A stretch of DNA of 64,000 nt, taken from contig JBBEAM010000009.1 of the NCBI GenBank assembly GCA_040882845.1, positions 248,001-312,000 of the forward strand, given 5' to 3'. A program made the translations under genes and the position numbers. The notes under the pieces are model-generated. The model was not told the DNA's origin. It saw only the letters and a program-made list of their open reading frames with translations, and made no database searches. Origin of the DNA: JBBEAM01 sp040882845. Lineage in GTDB: Bacteria > Pseudomonadota > Alphaproteobacteria > Kiloniellales > DSM-21159. This document shows, piece after piece, positions 24,545 through 32,914 of the stretch; position 1 is the first letter of the stretch, and every line of letters starts with the position of its first letter.

Positions 24545-25541
24545 GCCCCACCGCCTTGGCCGAAGCCTGATCGTAGAGCCAGCAGGCGACATCGGAGTTG
24601 TCGGCCGGCACCAGGTTGGGACGTTCCTTCGGGCAGCGCTCGAAGGCCTTGGGGCAGCGCGGATGAAAGGCGCAGCCGGAGGGAATTTCGGTCAGCCGGG
24701 GCATCGAACCCTCGATCTGAGTCAGGCGGTCGAGATGCTGCCCGACCATCGGGATCGAGCCCATCAGGCCATGGGTATAGGGGTGCTTCGCCTGCATGAT
24801 GACGTCGCGCACCGGGCCGACCTCGGCGATCCGGCCGGCGTACATCACCGCGACCCGATCTGCGGTCTCTGCGATCACACCCATGTCGTGGGTGATCAGC
24901 ATCACCGCGGCGCCATGATCCTGACAGAGCCGCTTCAGCAGCTTGATGATCTGCGCCTGGATCGAAACGTCGAGCGCCGTGGTCGGCTCATCGGCGATCA
25001 CCAGCCGCGGATTGACGCAGAGCGCCAGCGCGATCACCACGCGCTGCCGCATGCCGCCGGAAAACTGATGCGGATACTGATCGATGCGCCGCTCCGGCGA
25101 AGGTATGCCGACCTCGCCGAGCAAGCCCAGCGCGCGCTCCCGCGCCGCCTTGTCGCCCAGCGTGGTGTGAGTCTGGATGGTCTCGGTGAGCTGCTCGCCG
25201 ACGGTATAGAGCGGGTTCAGGCTGGTCAAAGGGTCCTGGAACACCATGCCGATCTCGCGGCCGCGGATCTTGCGCAGCGCGTCGTCGTTGAGATTGTCGA
25301 TGCGCCGCCCCTCGAGATAGACCTCGCCGGCGGCGATCCGCCCGGGCGGCTCCAGCAGGCCGATGATCGCGGTGCCGGTCAGGGATTTCCCGGCGCCGGA
25401 CTCGCCGACCACACCCAGCACTTCGCCCTCGGCAATCTGGAAGGAGATGTCGTCGACCGCGACCAGCGTGCCGTGGCGGGTCGGGAATTCGATCCGCAGG
25501 TTGCGGACCTCGAGCAGCGGCGGCTTCTTGCTGTCGGACAT
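24537..25541 (-). CDS. ABC transporter ATP-binding protein, DppD/OppD type
   Basis: The 334-residue ATPase shows Walker A GESGAGKSLTG, Q-loop MVFQDPLTSLNP, signature FSGGMRQRVVIALAL, Walker B LVIADEPTTALD, H-loop MLITHDMGV and a C-terminal SGCAFHPRCPKAFERCP cysteine segment. The signature starts FSGGM rather than LSGGQ, as is usual for DppD-type subunits. It pairs with the DppF-type protein to drive one or possibly both adjacent permease sets. ATG at 25541 was chosen at the MSDSKKPPLLEVRNL start, seven bases after the preceding permease stop. Confidence 0.92.
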   Translation of the reverse strand: MSDSKKPPLLEVRNLRIEFPTRHGTLVAVDDISFQIAEGEVLGVVGESGAGKSLTGTAIIGLLEPPGRIAAGEVYLEGRRIDNLNDDALRKIRGREIGMVFQDPLTSLNPLYTVGEQLTETIQTHTTLGDKAARERALGLLGEVGIPSPERRIDQYPHQFSGGMRQRVVIALALCVNPRLVIADEPTTALDVSIQAQIIKLLKRLCQDHGAAVMLITHDMGVIAETADRVAVMYAGRIAEVGPVRDVIMQAKHPYTHGLMGSIPMVGQHLDRLTQIEGSMPRLTEIPSGCAFHPRCPKAFERCPKERPNLVPADNSDVACWLYDQASAKAVGHG

Positions 25542-25548
25542 CGCCGGC

Positions 25549-26526
25549 CTACCGCAGTTTCGGGTTGAGCACATCGCGCAGCCAATCGCCCAGCAGATTG
25601 ACTGCAAGTGCCAGGGCGGCGAGCGCGATGCCGGGAAAGATGGTGATCCACCACTCGCCCGAGAAGAGGAAATCCTGCCCGACCCGGATCAGGGTACCGA
25701 GCGAGGGCTGGGTAATCGGTATGCCGACGCCGAGAAACGACAGCGTCGCCTCGAGGATGATCGCCACCGCCAGATTGATGGTGGCGATCACCAGCACCGG
25801 CCCGGTCACGTTCGGCAGCACGTGCTTGATCATGATCAATACCGGCGGCACCCCGATGATCCGCGCCGCCTGGACGTATTCCTTGTTCTTCTCGACCATG
25901 GTCGAGCCGCGCACTGTGCGCGCGTACTGCACCCAGAAGGACAGGCCGATAGAGAACACCAGGACATAGAAGGCCGAGTCCTCCTTGCTCGACACCCCGA
26001 GCAGGGCGTGGGCGACGCCGTCGATCAGCAGAGCGATCAGGATCGCCGGAAAGGTCAGCTGGACGTCGGCGATCCGCATGATGACCGAGTCCAGCGCGCC
26101 GCCGAGATAGCCGCTCACCAGGCCGAGGGTGATCCCCAGCGTGGCCGCGAAGAGCACCGAGGCGAAGCCGACGAGCAGCGACAGGCGCGCGCCGTACATA
26201 ATGGTCGACAGCATGTCTCGACCCTGGTCGTCGGTCCCCAGCAGGAAGCGCGGATCGCCGTCCTCCGCCCAGACCGGCGGCACCCGGGCATCGAGCAGAC
26301 TGATGGTGGAGAGATCGAAGGGGTTATGCGGCGCGATCCAGGGTGCCAGAATCGCTCCAGCGACCATGATCAGGGTAATCAGCGCCGCGACCATGGTGAC
26401 CTTCGACTGCTTGAAGCTGAAGACCACGTCGCTGCCAAGGGCGCGGCGCAGCCGGTCGGCCAGCAGCGCACCGCGGCCGCGCACCACGCCGCCCTGGCCG
26501 CCCGCGGGGAGATCCTGCTGCGCCAT
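25549..26526 (-). CDS. ABC transporter permease, DppC type (second system)
   Basis: The 325-residue membrane protein follows the DppC pattern: cytoplasmic N-terminus, a first span (VAALITLIMVAGAILAPW), a periplasmic insert rich in acidic residues ending FLLGTDDQGRDMLSTIMYGAR, five further spans and EAA motif VQAARIIGVPPVLIMIKHVLPN. It starts at an ATG directly abutting the upstream permease stop (no gap) and precedes the ATPase pair. It belongs to the complete five-gene system on the minus strand with the binding protein at 27629. Confidence 0.9.
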   Translation of the reverse strand: MAQQDLPAGGQGGVVRGRGALLADRLRRALGSDVVFSFKQSKVTMVAALITLIMVAGAILAPWIAPHNPFDLSTISLLDARVPPVWAEDGDPRFLLGTDDQGRDMLSTIMYGARLSLLVGFASVLFAATLGITLGLVSGYLGGALDSVIMRIADVQLTFPAILIALLIDGVAHALLGVSSKEDSAFYVLVFSIGLSFWVQYARTVRGSTMVEKNKEYVQAARIIGVPPVLIMIKHVLPNVTGPVLVIATINLAVAIILEATLSFLGVGIPITQPSLGTLIRVGQDFLFSGEWWITIFPGIALAALALAVNLLGDWLRDVLNPKLR

Positions 26527-27507
26527 CTAGACCGCCAGCCCGCGCTCTGTACGCAGCCGTGGATCGACGACGTAGTAGAGGATGTCGACGATCATGTTGA
26601 TCAAAACGAAAAGGAAGGCGATCAGCAGCAGATAGGCCGCCATGATCGGGATATCGACGTTCTGCACCGACTGCAGGAACAGCAGCCCCATGCCGGGCCA
26701 CTGAAACACCGTCTCGGTGATGATCGCGAAGGCGATCACCGTGCCGAACTGCAGGCCGGTGATGGTGATCACCGGTACCAGGGTGTTCTTCAGGGCGTGG
26801 CCGAAGTTGACGGCGCGCTTCGATAGACCCCTTGCACGGGCGAACTTGATGTAGTCGGTGCGCAGCACCTCGAGCATTTCGGCGCGCACCAGGCGCATGA
26901 TCAAGGTGAGCTGGAACAAAGCCAGGGTGAAGGCAGGCATGATGAGCGCCTTGAGCCCGGAGAGGGTCAGCAGCCCGGTGGTCCAGAAGCCGAGATCGAC
27001 CACGCGGCCGCGTCCGAAGGAAGGCAGCCAGCCCAGCTGCACGGCGAAGACGAAGATCAGCAGGATACCGATCAGGAAGCTCGGCAGGGAAACCCCGATC
27101 AGGGAAACCGTGAGAAAGATCTTCGACAGCCAGGAATGGCGCCTCAGCCCGGTGTAGACCCCCATGGGAATGCCGATCAGCACCGCCATGATCGCCGATA
27201 CGATGGACAGCTCCAGGGTCGCAGGCAGGCGGCTGGCCAGCATCTGGCTGACCGGCTGCTTGAACTGGTAGGAGATGCCGAAGTCGAACTGCACGGCCTT
27301 CCAGATGAAGCGCCCGAACTGCTCGTAGATCGGATCGCGCAGGCCGAGCTTGACGCGCAGTGCCTCGCGCTGCTCCGGCGTGGTCTCGATCCCGACCATC
27401 TGGTTCACGGGATCGCCGACGAAGCGGAACATCATAAAGGCCAGCAGGCCGACCGCGAGCATCACGGCGATCGACTGCAAGAGACGGCGAACGACGAAGG
27501 AAGCCAT
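26527..27507 (-). CDS. ABC transporter permease, DppB type (second system)
   Basis: The 326-residue protein begins MASFVVRRLLQSIAVMLAVG, typical of DppB. It has the loop LRVKLGLRDPIYEQFGRFIW, six spans, the EAA motif around KFARARGLSKRAVNFGHALKN and the terminal VDPRLRTERGL. It is separated from its binding-protein gene by 121 bases that hold a strong hairpin, which may lower permease expression relative to the binding protein. It pairs with the abutting DppC-type subunit. Confidence 0.9.
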   Translation of the reverse strand: MASFVVRRLLQSIAVMLAVGLLAFMMFRFVGDPVNQMVGIETTPEQREALRVKLGLRDPIYEQFGRFIWKAVQFDFGISYQFKQPVSQMLASRLPATLELSIVSAIMAVLIGIPMGVYTGLRRHSWLSKIFLTVSLIGVSLPSFLIGILLIFVFAVQLGWLPSFGRGRVVDLGFWTTGLLTLSGLKALIMPAFTLALFQLTLIMRLVRAEMLEVLRTDYIKFARARGLSKRAVNFGHALKNTLVPVITITGLQFGTVIAFAIITETVFQWPGMGLLFLQSVQNVDIPIMAAYLLLIAFLFVLINMIVDILYYVVDPRLRTERGLAV

Positions 27508-27560
27508 GCCAATCCGCTCCGCGTCACGAAGGGTTCAAGCCGGAGTGGGCCAAAGCAGGG

Positions 27561-27605
27561 CCGGCGCCTCCCTTTCGGCCAGGAGGCCGAAGGAGAAGGC
27601 GCCGG
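27561..27605 (-). terminator. Intercistronic hairpin between binding-protein and permease genes
   Basis: CCGGCGCC (27561-27568) pairs with GGCGCCGG (27598-27605), and the inner TTCGGCC (27574-27580) pairs with GGCCGAA (27585-27591) around an AGGA loop. This gives a long, very GC-rich stem with no T-tract. Placed right after a highly expressed binding-protein gene, it is best read as a partial terminator or 3'-end stabiliser of that gene's transcript. Confidence 0.6.
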
Positions 27606-27628
27606 TCAAATGACAACCCGGTGACGGC

Positions 27629-29221
27629 TTATTCGTTAACTGTCACCCAGTACATCAGGAATTGGTTGTCGGCCCGCTGAACCAGTTCGACCTTGTCGGC
27701 CTTGCCCCAGGCAAGACCCTGCTGATGCAGCGGGATGTGTGCGGCCTCGCCAGTGGTGATCTTGAAGGCCTGGCGGATCAGATCGTTCCGCTTGTCTTCA
27801 TCGGTCTCCACCAGGATCTGCTTGGTCAGGGCATCGACCTCCTCGTTGCAGTAGCCGCCGAGGTTGAAGGGGCTGCCTTCGCCCTTCTCGTTGCGGCAGT
27901 GCTCGATGTTCGACAGGACGTTCCAGGAGTCGAAGGATCCCGGGGTCCAGCCGAGCAGGTAGAAGGAAGTGTCGTAGCCGCCCGAAGCCAGCACCTTGGC
28001 GAAATACTGCGCCTTGGGCTGGGCGAGAAGGTCAATGCTGACGCCAACTCGCGCGAGCATGGCGACAATGGCTTGGCAGATCGCCTCGTCATTGACGTAG
28101 CGGTCGTTCGGACAGTCCATGCCGACTTCGAAACCGTCAGGATAGCCGGCCTCGGCAAGCAACGCCTTGGCCTTGTCCGGGTCGTAGGCGGGCCGCTCGA
28201 ACTCATCGGAATGCGCAAACAGCAGCGGAGAGATCATCAGCGCTGAGGGCTCCGACAGGCCGCGCATCACCTTGTCCTTGATCGCCTCGATATCGATCGC
28301 GTGATAGAAGGCCTGCCGCACCCGCACGTCCTTGAAGGGGTTCTTGCCCTTGACGTCGGAGTACAGCAGTTCGTCGCGCATCTGATCCATACCGAGGAAG
28401 ATGGTGCGCAGTTCGGGCCCGGTCAGCGCGGTGGTGCCGTCGTTGTTGTTGACCCGCTCGAGGTCCTGCACAGGAACGGGATACATCACGTCGATCTCGC
28501 CGGAGAGCAGCGCCGCGACGCGGGTGGCGTCGGAGCCGATCGGGGTGAAGATCGCCTCGTCGATGTTGTGCTTCGGCTCGTCCCACCAGTCGTCGTTCTT
28601 CACGAAGACGCTCTGCACGCCGGGTTCGTGGCTCTGAATCTGGAAGGGACCGGTGCCGTTGGCATTATAGGAAGCGAAGCTTTCCTGCTCGCCCGAGGCC
28701 GTGGTCGGTGCGACGGCGTCGTTCTCCTCGGCCCACTCCTTGTCCATGATGTACCAGGTATCCCACTCGTAGTGGATGATGGGATTGGGTTCCTGGGTGA
28801 CGAAGTCGACGGTGTGGTCGTCGACCTTGACCACCTCGACGTCGGCGCCGATGCGGGTGGTCAGGTCGGAGCCCTCGGCGCGCACCCGGTTGGCGCTGAA
28901 GACGACGTCGTCGGCGGTGAAGGGATTGCCGTTGTGGAAGGTCACGCCCTCGCGCAGATGGAAGCGCCAGCGCGTCGGTTCGACGATCTCCCAGCTCGTC
29001 GCCAAGCCGGGAACGATCTGCAGGTCCTGATCGCGCTTGGTCAGTCCCTCGTAAACGTTGCCGAGGAAGCCGAGCGTGAAGGTTTCGTTCAGGGTGTAGG
29101 GATCGAGCGACTTGGCGTCGCCCTGGAAAGCCCAGCGCAGGGTTTCCGCCTGGGATGCCGGGGCCGCCAGCCAGACTGTGGCGGCGGTAGCGGCGACCAG
29201 CAAAGCATGTTTGAAACGCAT
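27629..29221 (-). CDS. ABC transporter substrate-binding protein, family 5 (second system)
   Basis: This 530-residue periplasmic protein has a Sec signal (MRFKHALLVAATAATVWLAA, cleaved after SQA). The SBP_bac_5 segments are LRWAFQGDAKSLDPYTLNE, FLGNVYEGLTKRD, FHLREGVTFHNGNPFTADDV, VRQAFYHAIDIEAIKDKVM and C-terminal AAHIPLHQQGLAWG. Ligands of this group are peptides or other amine-containing compounds, and the specific one is not evident. ATG at 29221 follows AAGGGGAGAAA. It is the first gene of the minus-strand operon SBP-DppB-DppC-DppD-DppF. The DppD-F ATPases may also serve the convergent system. Confidence 0.92.
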   Translation of the reverse strand: MRFKHALLVAATAATVWLAAPASQAETLRWAFQGDAKSLDPYTLNETFTLGFLGNVYEGLTKRDQDLQIVPGLATSWEIVEPTRWRFHLREGVTFHNGNPFTADDVVFSANRVRAEGSDLTTRIGADVEVVKVDDHTVDFVTQEPNPIIHYEWDTWYIMDKEWAEENDAVAPTTASGEQESFASYNANGTGPFQIQSHEPGVQSVFVKNDDWWDEPKHNIDEAIFTPIGSDATRVAALLSGEIDVMYPVPVQDLERVNNNDGTTALTGPELRTIFLGMDQMRDELLYSDVKGKNPFKDVRVRQAFYHAIDIEAIKDKVMRGLSEPSALMISPLLFAHSDEFERPAYDPDKAKALLAEAGYPDGFEVGMDCPNDRYVNDEAICQAIVAMLARVGVSIDLLAQPKAQYFAKVLASGGYDTSFYLLGWTPGSFDSWNVLSNIEHCRNEKGEGSPFNLGGYCNEEVDALTKQILVETDEDKRNDLIRQAFKITTGEAAHIPLHQQGLAWGKADKVELVQRADNQFLMYWVTVNE

Positions 29222-29349
29222 CTTTTTCTCCCCTTAGACGTGATGCCTCGTTTTTTCGTGCTCGCGCACAGTTGTCTTTCTTAACCGAGCAACTATGGGT
29301 ATCCGTATCTTACACTCTTTGCAATATCCCGTAGCCGCTCCCGCACACC

Positions 29350-30000
29350 TCAGAGCGTGTTGAGCAGCGCGGCGACTCCGAAGCCCGCGACAACCAAGCC
29401 GAGTGCCCTGCTGACCCAGGCGATCATGTTCTCCGGCAGGTGATGGCGCAGCGAGGCCGTGCCGAGGCTCAGCAGCAGCCACCACAGCGCGGCGCCCGCA
29501 AAGACCCCGAACGCCAGCAGCGAAGAGGCCCAGAGCTCGTTCAGTTCGCCGATCCTCTCCGGCCCGAAAAGGCCGAAACCGGCGAAGATGCCAAGGAAAG
29601 CCATCAGCGTCGTCGGATTGAAGATCGTCAGGCTGAAGCCGGTCAGCACGTCGCGCAGGCCCATGCCCAGCGAGAGGTCGGAGATACTAAGCTGCTGTTC
29701 CGTAAGATGCCTTGGCTTCTTGGCGATCATCGCGATGCCGAAGACGATCAGAAAGGCGCCGCCGAGAAGCTGCAGGCTGTCGCCGTGATCGTTGAGCCAG
29801 CTCAGCAACAGCGACAGGCCATAGAAAGCGGCCCCGGCGATGACAGTGTCCGCCAGAGCGCCGCCCAGACCGGCGACAAAGCCGCGCAGCCAACGGCCGC
29901 TCAAGGCGAGCTGAACCGTAAAAGCCCCCAAAGCCCCCACCGGAATGGCAACCACGAACCCGATCAGTATGGCTTTAATCAAGAGGACGAAGCTGACCAT
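29350..30000 (-). CDS. LysE family translocator
   Basis: The 216-residue inner-membrane protein has about six spans and the RhtB/LysE features: GFVVAIPVGALGAFTVQLALSGR at the first loop, GGALADTVIAG, the central ISDLSLGMGLRDVLTGFSLTIFNPTTL where the NP-containing loop is conserved, and a final FGVAALLNTL span. Members export amino acids or related compounds. ATG at 30000 follows AAGAAG. The open frame upstream to 30111 crosses the divergent lemA promoter region and is not credible. It is divergent from lemA and tail-to-head with the binding-protein operon. Confidence 0.87.
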   Translation of the reverse strand: MVSFVLLIKAILIGFVVAIPVGALGAFTVQLALSGRWLRGFVAGLGGALADTVIAGAAFYGLSLLLSWLNDHGDSLQLLGGAFLIVFGIAMIAKKPRHLTEQQLSISDLSLGMGLRDVLTGFSLTIFNPTTLMAFLGIFAGFGLFGPERIGELNELWASSLLAFGVFAGAALWWLLLSLGTASLRHHLPENMIAWVSRALGLVVAGFGVAALLNTL

Positions 30001-30106
30001 TACAGAACTTCTTAAGCGATTCCGGTTACCAATCACAGTCACGATCTGCAGGCACTGGATCGTGCATGCGATTGCGCCCGGTGAACTCCGCGCCGTAGTC
30101 TCAAGG

Positions 30107-30112
30107 TACAAT
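30107..30112 (+). promoter_or_regulatory. Candidate lemA -10 element
   Basis: TACAAT lies 19 bases before the lemA ATG at 30131; a transcript would start near 30119, leaving just enough leader for the GGAGG at 30116-30122. The -35 region is not clear, the best hexamer being GTGAAC with an over-long spacer. Confidence 0.35.
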
Positions 30113-30130
30113 CGATGGAGGATCGGCCCG

Positions 30131-30694
30131 ATGACCGCTGTCTATATCGTTCTGGGCCTGGCTGCCCTGATCGCCGGCTACGTCTGGCTGACCTACAATT
30201 CCCTGGTCAGCCTGGTGAACCGCGCCCGTGAAGCCTGGAGCGACATCCAGGTGCAGATGAAGCGGCGCTACGACCTCGTTCCCAACCTGGTGGAGACCGT
30301 GAAGGGCTACGCCAGCCAGGAGCGCGAGGTGCTGGAGCGGGTCACCCGGGCGCGTGCGGAGGCGATGGCCAACACCGGGCCGGCTTCCTCCCAGGCGGAG
30401 TCCGAGAACTTCCTGACCGGCGCCCTGAAAAGTCTCTTCGCGCTGTCGGAAGCCTATCCCGACCTGAAGTCGAACCAGAACTTCCTGGCGTTGCAGAACG
30501 AGCTTTCGGACATCGAGGATCACATCCAGAAATCGCGGCGCTTCTACAATGGCAACGTGCGCAGCCTGAACATCAAGATCCAGCAGTTCCCCAGCAACCT
30601 GGTGGCCGGGCAGTTCAAGTTCGAAGCCTGGGAGTTCTTCGAACTCGACGAGGCCGACGCCGCGGCGCAGCAGCCGGTCAAGGTCGACTTCTGA
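30131..30694 (+). CDS. lemA: LemA family protein
   Basis: The 187-residue protein has one N-terminal membrane span (VYIVLGLAALIAGYVWL). The LemA helical-bundle domain follows: NRAREAWSDIQVQMKRRYDLVPNLVE, ENFLTGALKSLFALSEAYPDLKSN, ALQNELSDIEDHIQ and RRFYNGNVRSLN. LemA proteins are anchored with the helical domain facing out and usually pair with a TPM or DUF2207 membrane protein, as here, where the next gene starts two bases after the stop. The cellular role of the pair is unsettled. ATG at 30131 follows ATGGAGGATCGG. Confidence 0.95.
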   Translation: MTAVYIVLGLAALIAGYVWLTYNSLVSLVNRAREAWSDIQVQMKRRYDLVPNLVETVKGYASQEREVLERVTRARAEAMANTGPASSQAESENFLTGALKSLFALSEAYPDLKSNQNFLALQNELSDIEDHIQKSRRFYNGNVRSLNIKIQQFPSNLVAGQFKFEAWEFFELDEADAAAQQPVKVDF

Positions 30695-30696
30695 CG

Positions 30697-32607
30697 GTGC
30701 GCGGCCCAGCAGCCAGCTGGCGGGCTTGCGCCGGCATCCTGCTGTTCGCACTGCTGACCGGACCGGCGGCGCAGGCCCTGGCGGACGAGCGCATTCTACA
30801 GTTCGATGCTGAGATCCAGGTCGAAGCGGACGGCGACCTGGTTGTCAGCGAGCGCATCGAGGTCGAAGCCGAGGGCCGCGCAATCAAGCGCGGCATCTTC
30901 CGCGACCTCACCACGCTCACCGAGTCGGCCTATGGACTGCTGCGTCCCGAGTTCGAGATCCTTCAGGTAACGCGCGGCGGCGATCCGGAGCCCTATCGCG
31001 TCGAGAGCACGGGCGAGGGCTACCGCATCTATCTCGGCGACAAGGACGTCCTGCTGCGTCCGGGACGCTACAGCTATCTGCTGCGCTACAGACTCGGCGG
31101 CCAGATCGGCTTTCATGCCGACTACGACGAGGTCTATTGGAACGTCACCGGCGACGCCTGGAGCTTTCCCATCGAGCGCGCCGCCGCAACGGTCATTCCG
31201 CCCTACGGCTATGCAATGGTCAGCCAGGCCGCCTACACCGGCCGGCGCGGCGAAACGGGCCGGCAGGTCGCCTTCCGCCGCGACGATCTCGGCTACCCCC
31301 GCTGGGAGACCACCGCGCGCCTCGCCCCCGGCGAGGGCTTGACCGTCGCCGTCTCCTGGCAGAAAGGCCTGGTCAGCGAGCCCGACACCGCTGGGCGCCT
31401 GCTGACCGTGCTGTTGCAAAGCCGCAGCACCTTGATCGCGCTCGGTGGGGTGTTGCTGATACTTGTCTATTACCTAGTGGTCTGGCACTTCGTCGGACGC
31501 GATCCGCGAAAAGGCCCGATCGTGGCGGTCTACGAGGCCGCGCTGCCACCGGCGGCGATGCGGTTCATCCAGCGCAAGGCCTTCGACCGCACCGCCTTCG
31601 TCGCGGCATTGATCAACATGGCTGTGAAGGGCCATCTGCGAATCGTTGAACGTGGCGGCGATTACTGGCTGGAGAAGACCGAAAGCGACGCGCACGCCCG
31701 CCTCTCGGCCGGAGAGGCCAAGGTTCATGATCGGCTCTTCGCCTTCGATCGGGCAATCGAGCTAAAACAGGCCAACCGCAAGCGCTTGACCAAGGCACAG
31801 ACGAGTTTGAGCGATCATCTGCGCGTGAGTTTCGACAAAACCTTCTTCAGCAACAACCGCTTCTGGTTCTTCGGGGGACTGGCCATCACCCTCATCGCTT
31901 GCCTGGCCGTCGCCCTGACCGCCCAGGACGAGGTCGCCGCCATCTTCATGGCAGTCTGGCTGTCCATTTGGACCATTGGCAGCGGCCAACTGGTGTTGCG
32001 CGCGCTTCGCGCCTGGGGAGAAGTGGCCAGGGGCGCAGTCGGCGAAGCACCCGGTGCCGTCCTCATGACGCTCTTCAGCGTCCCCTTCGCCGTCGGTTGG
32101 GTGGTCGGCGCGGGCTTCCTGTTCTCGTCGCTGGGCCTGGTGCCGGCGGTCTTCCTGGTGCTGGTCGCGCTGGTCAATATCCTGTTCTTCGAACTGCTGG
32201 AGGCGCGCACGCCGCTCGGCCAGGAAACCGCCGACGAGATCGAGGGCCTGAAGCTCTATCTCTCCGTCGCCGAGCAAGACCGCCTGGAGTTTCACAACCC
32301 GCCAGAGCGCACGCCGGAGCATTTCGAAACACTCCTGCCCTATGCGTTGGCGCTGGGCGTCGAACACCGCTGGGCAGAGCAATTCGATTCCGTCTTCGCT
32401 GCGATCGAACGCCAAGGCACGCCCTACCGGCCACGGTGGTATGTCGGGCATCGATTCTCCGCACACGATCTGGGCAGTTTTTCCAACAGCTTCTCCTCCT
32501 CGCTGGCCAGCGCTTCGAGCGCTCCCAGCAAATCCGGCTCCGGCGGCTCCTTTGGCGGCGGCTCATCCGGCGGTGGCGGCGGCGGCGGCGGAGGTGGGGG
32601 CTGGTGA
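30697..32607 (+). CDS. DUF2207 domain-containing membrane protein with poly-glycine tail
   Basis: The 636-residue protein has an N-terminal signal/anchor (ILLFALLTGPAAQALA). An extracytoplasmic DUF2207 beta domain of about 200 residues includes RIEVEAEGRAIKRGIFRDL. A span at ~245 is followed by a cytoplasmic domain with FIQRKAFDRTAFVAALINMAV, two or three further spans around 390-500, and the segment GLKLYLSVAEQDRLEF. The last ~50 residues are Ser/Gly-rich, ending in eleven consecutive glycines and Trp. Such tails are common in LemA-partner proteins. GTG at 30697 follows the lemA stop by two bases. The molecular role is unknown. Confidence 0.9.
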   Translation: MRGPAASWRACAGILLFALLTGPAAQALADERILQFDAEIQVEADGDLVVSERIEVEAEGRAIKRGIFRDLTTLTESAYGLLRPEFEILQVTRGGDPEPYRVESTGEGYRIYLGDKDVLLRPGRYSYLLRYRLGGQIGFHADYDEVYWNVTGDAWSFPIERAAATVIPPYGYAMVSQAAYTGRRGETGRQVAFRRDDLGYPRWETTARLAPGEGLTVAVSWQKGLVSEPDTAGRLLTVLLQSRSTLIALGGVLLILVYYLVVWHFVGRDPRKGPIVAVYEAALPPAAMRFIQRKAFDRTAFVAALINMAVKGHLRIVERGGDYWLEKTESDAHARLSAGEAKVHDRLFAFDRAIELKQANRKRLTKAQTSLSDHLRVSFDKTFFSNNRFWFFGGLAITLIACLAVALTAQDEVAAIFMAVWLSIWTIGSGQLVLRALRAWGEVARGAVGEAPGAVLMTLFSVPFAVGWVVGAGFLFSSLGLVPAVFLVLVALVNILFFELLEARTPLGQETADEIEGLKLYLSVAEQDRLEFHNPPERTPEHFETLLPYALALGVEHRWAEQFDSVFAAIERQGTPYRPRWYVGHRFSAHDLGSFSNSFSSSLASASSAPSKSGSGGSFGGGSSGGGGGGGGGGGW

Positions 32608-32914
32608 GGTCCAGCCAACTGGCCGCCGCATTGATTTAGTGCAAACCGCCCGGCCCCTCTGCGCATAGCGGCCATGTGTCGCGCCCGCTTGGCGGCTTGG
32701 CGCTGACAGGCTAGCTTGATGCGAATCGGGGAAAGCGATGCCCACTCCGGGGAACGAGACTGCCGCCCAGTCTTCGGCGTGGCGCGTGCGGCCTTGACGC
32801 CCGAACCGATTCGGCCGATGAACGGCGCCACGGGGAGTGTTGCGTGGCGTCATAAAGTGTTTGCAGCTATCCTGCAGTTGGATTTCCGTCGAAACCGCAG
32901 ATTCCTTCGAGGCA
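32608..32914 (+). other. Non-coding region before hemA
   Basis: No convincing gene is visible in these 307 bases. The region contains several short inverted GC stretches and an imperfect FNR-like motif, TTGATTTAGTGCAA at 32631-32644 (8 of 10 positions), about 280 bases before hemA. It also has an AT-richer stretch (GTCATAAAGTGTTTGCAG) near 32850 that may hold the hemA promoter. None of these is strong enough to call individually. Confidence 0.5.

Noticed and set aside
29945..30130. N-terminal extension of LemA
   Set aside because: It would overlap the divergent LysE gene start and its promoter space; family proteins begin at the membrane span encoded from 30131.
32631..32644. FNR-like motif upstream of hemA
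   Set aside because: TTGATTTAGTGCAA matches only eight of ten positions and is about 280 bases from the start, too far for a normal activator site. FNR control of hemA is known in related bacteria, so it was noted but not called.
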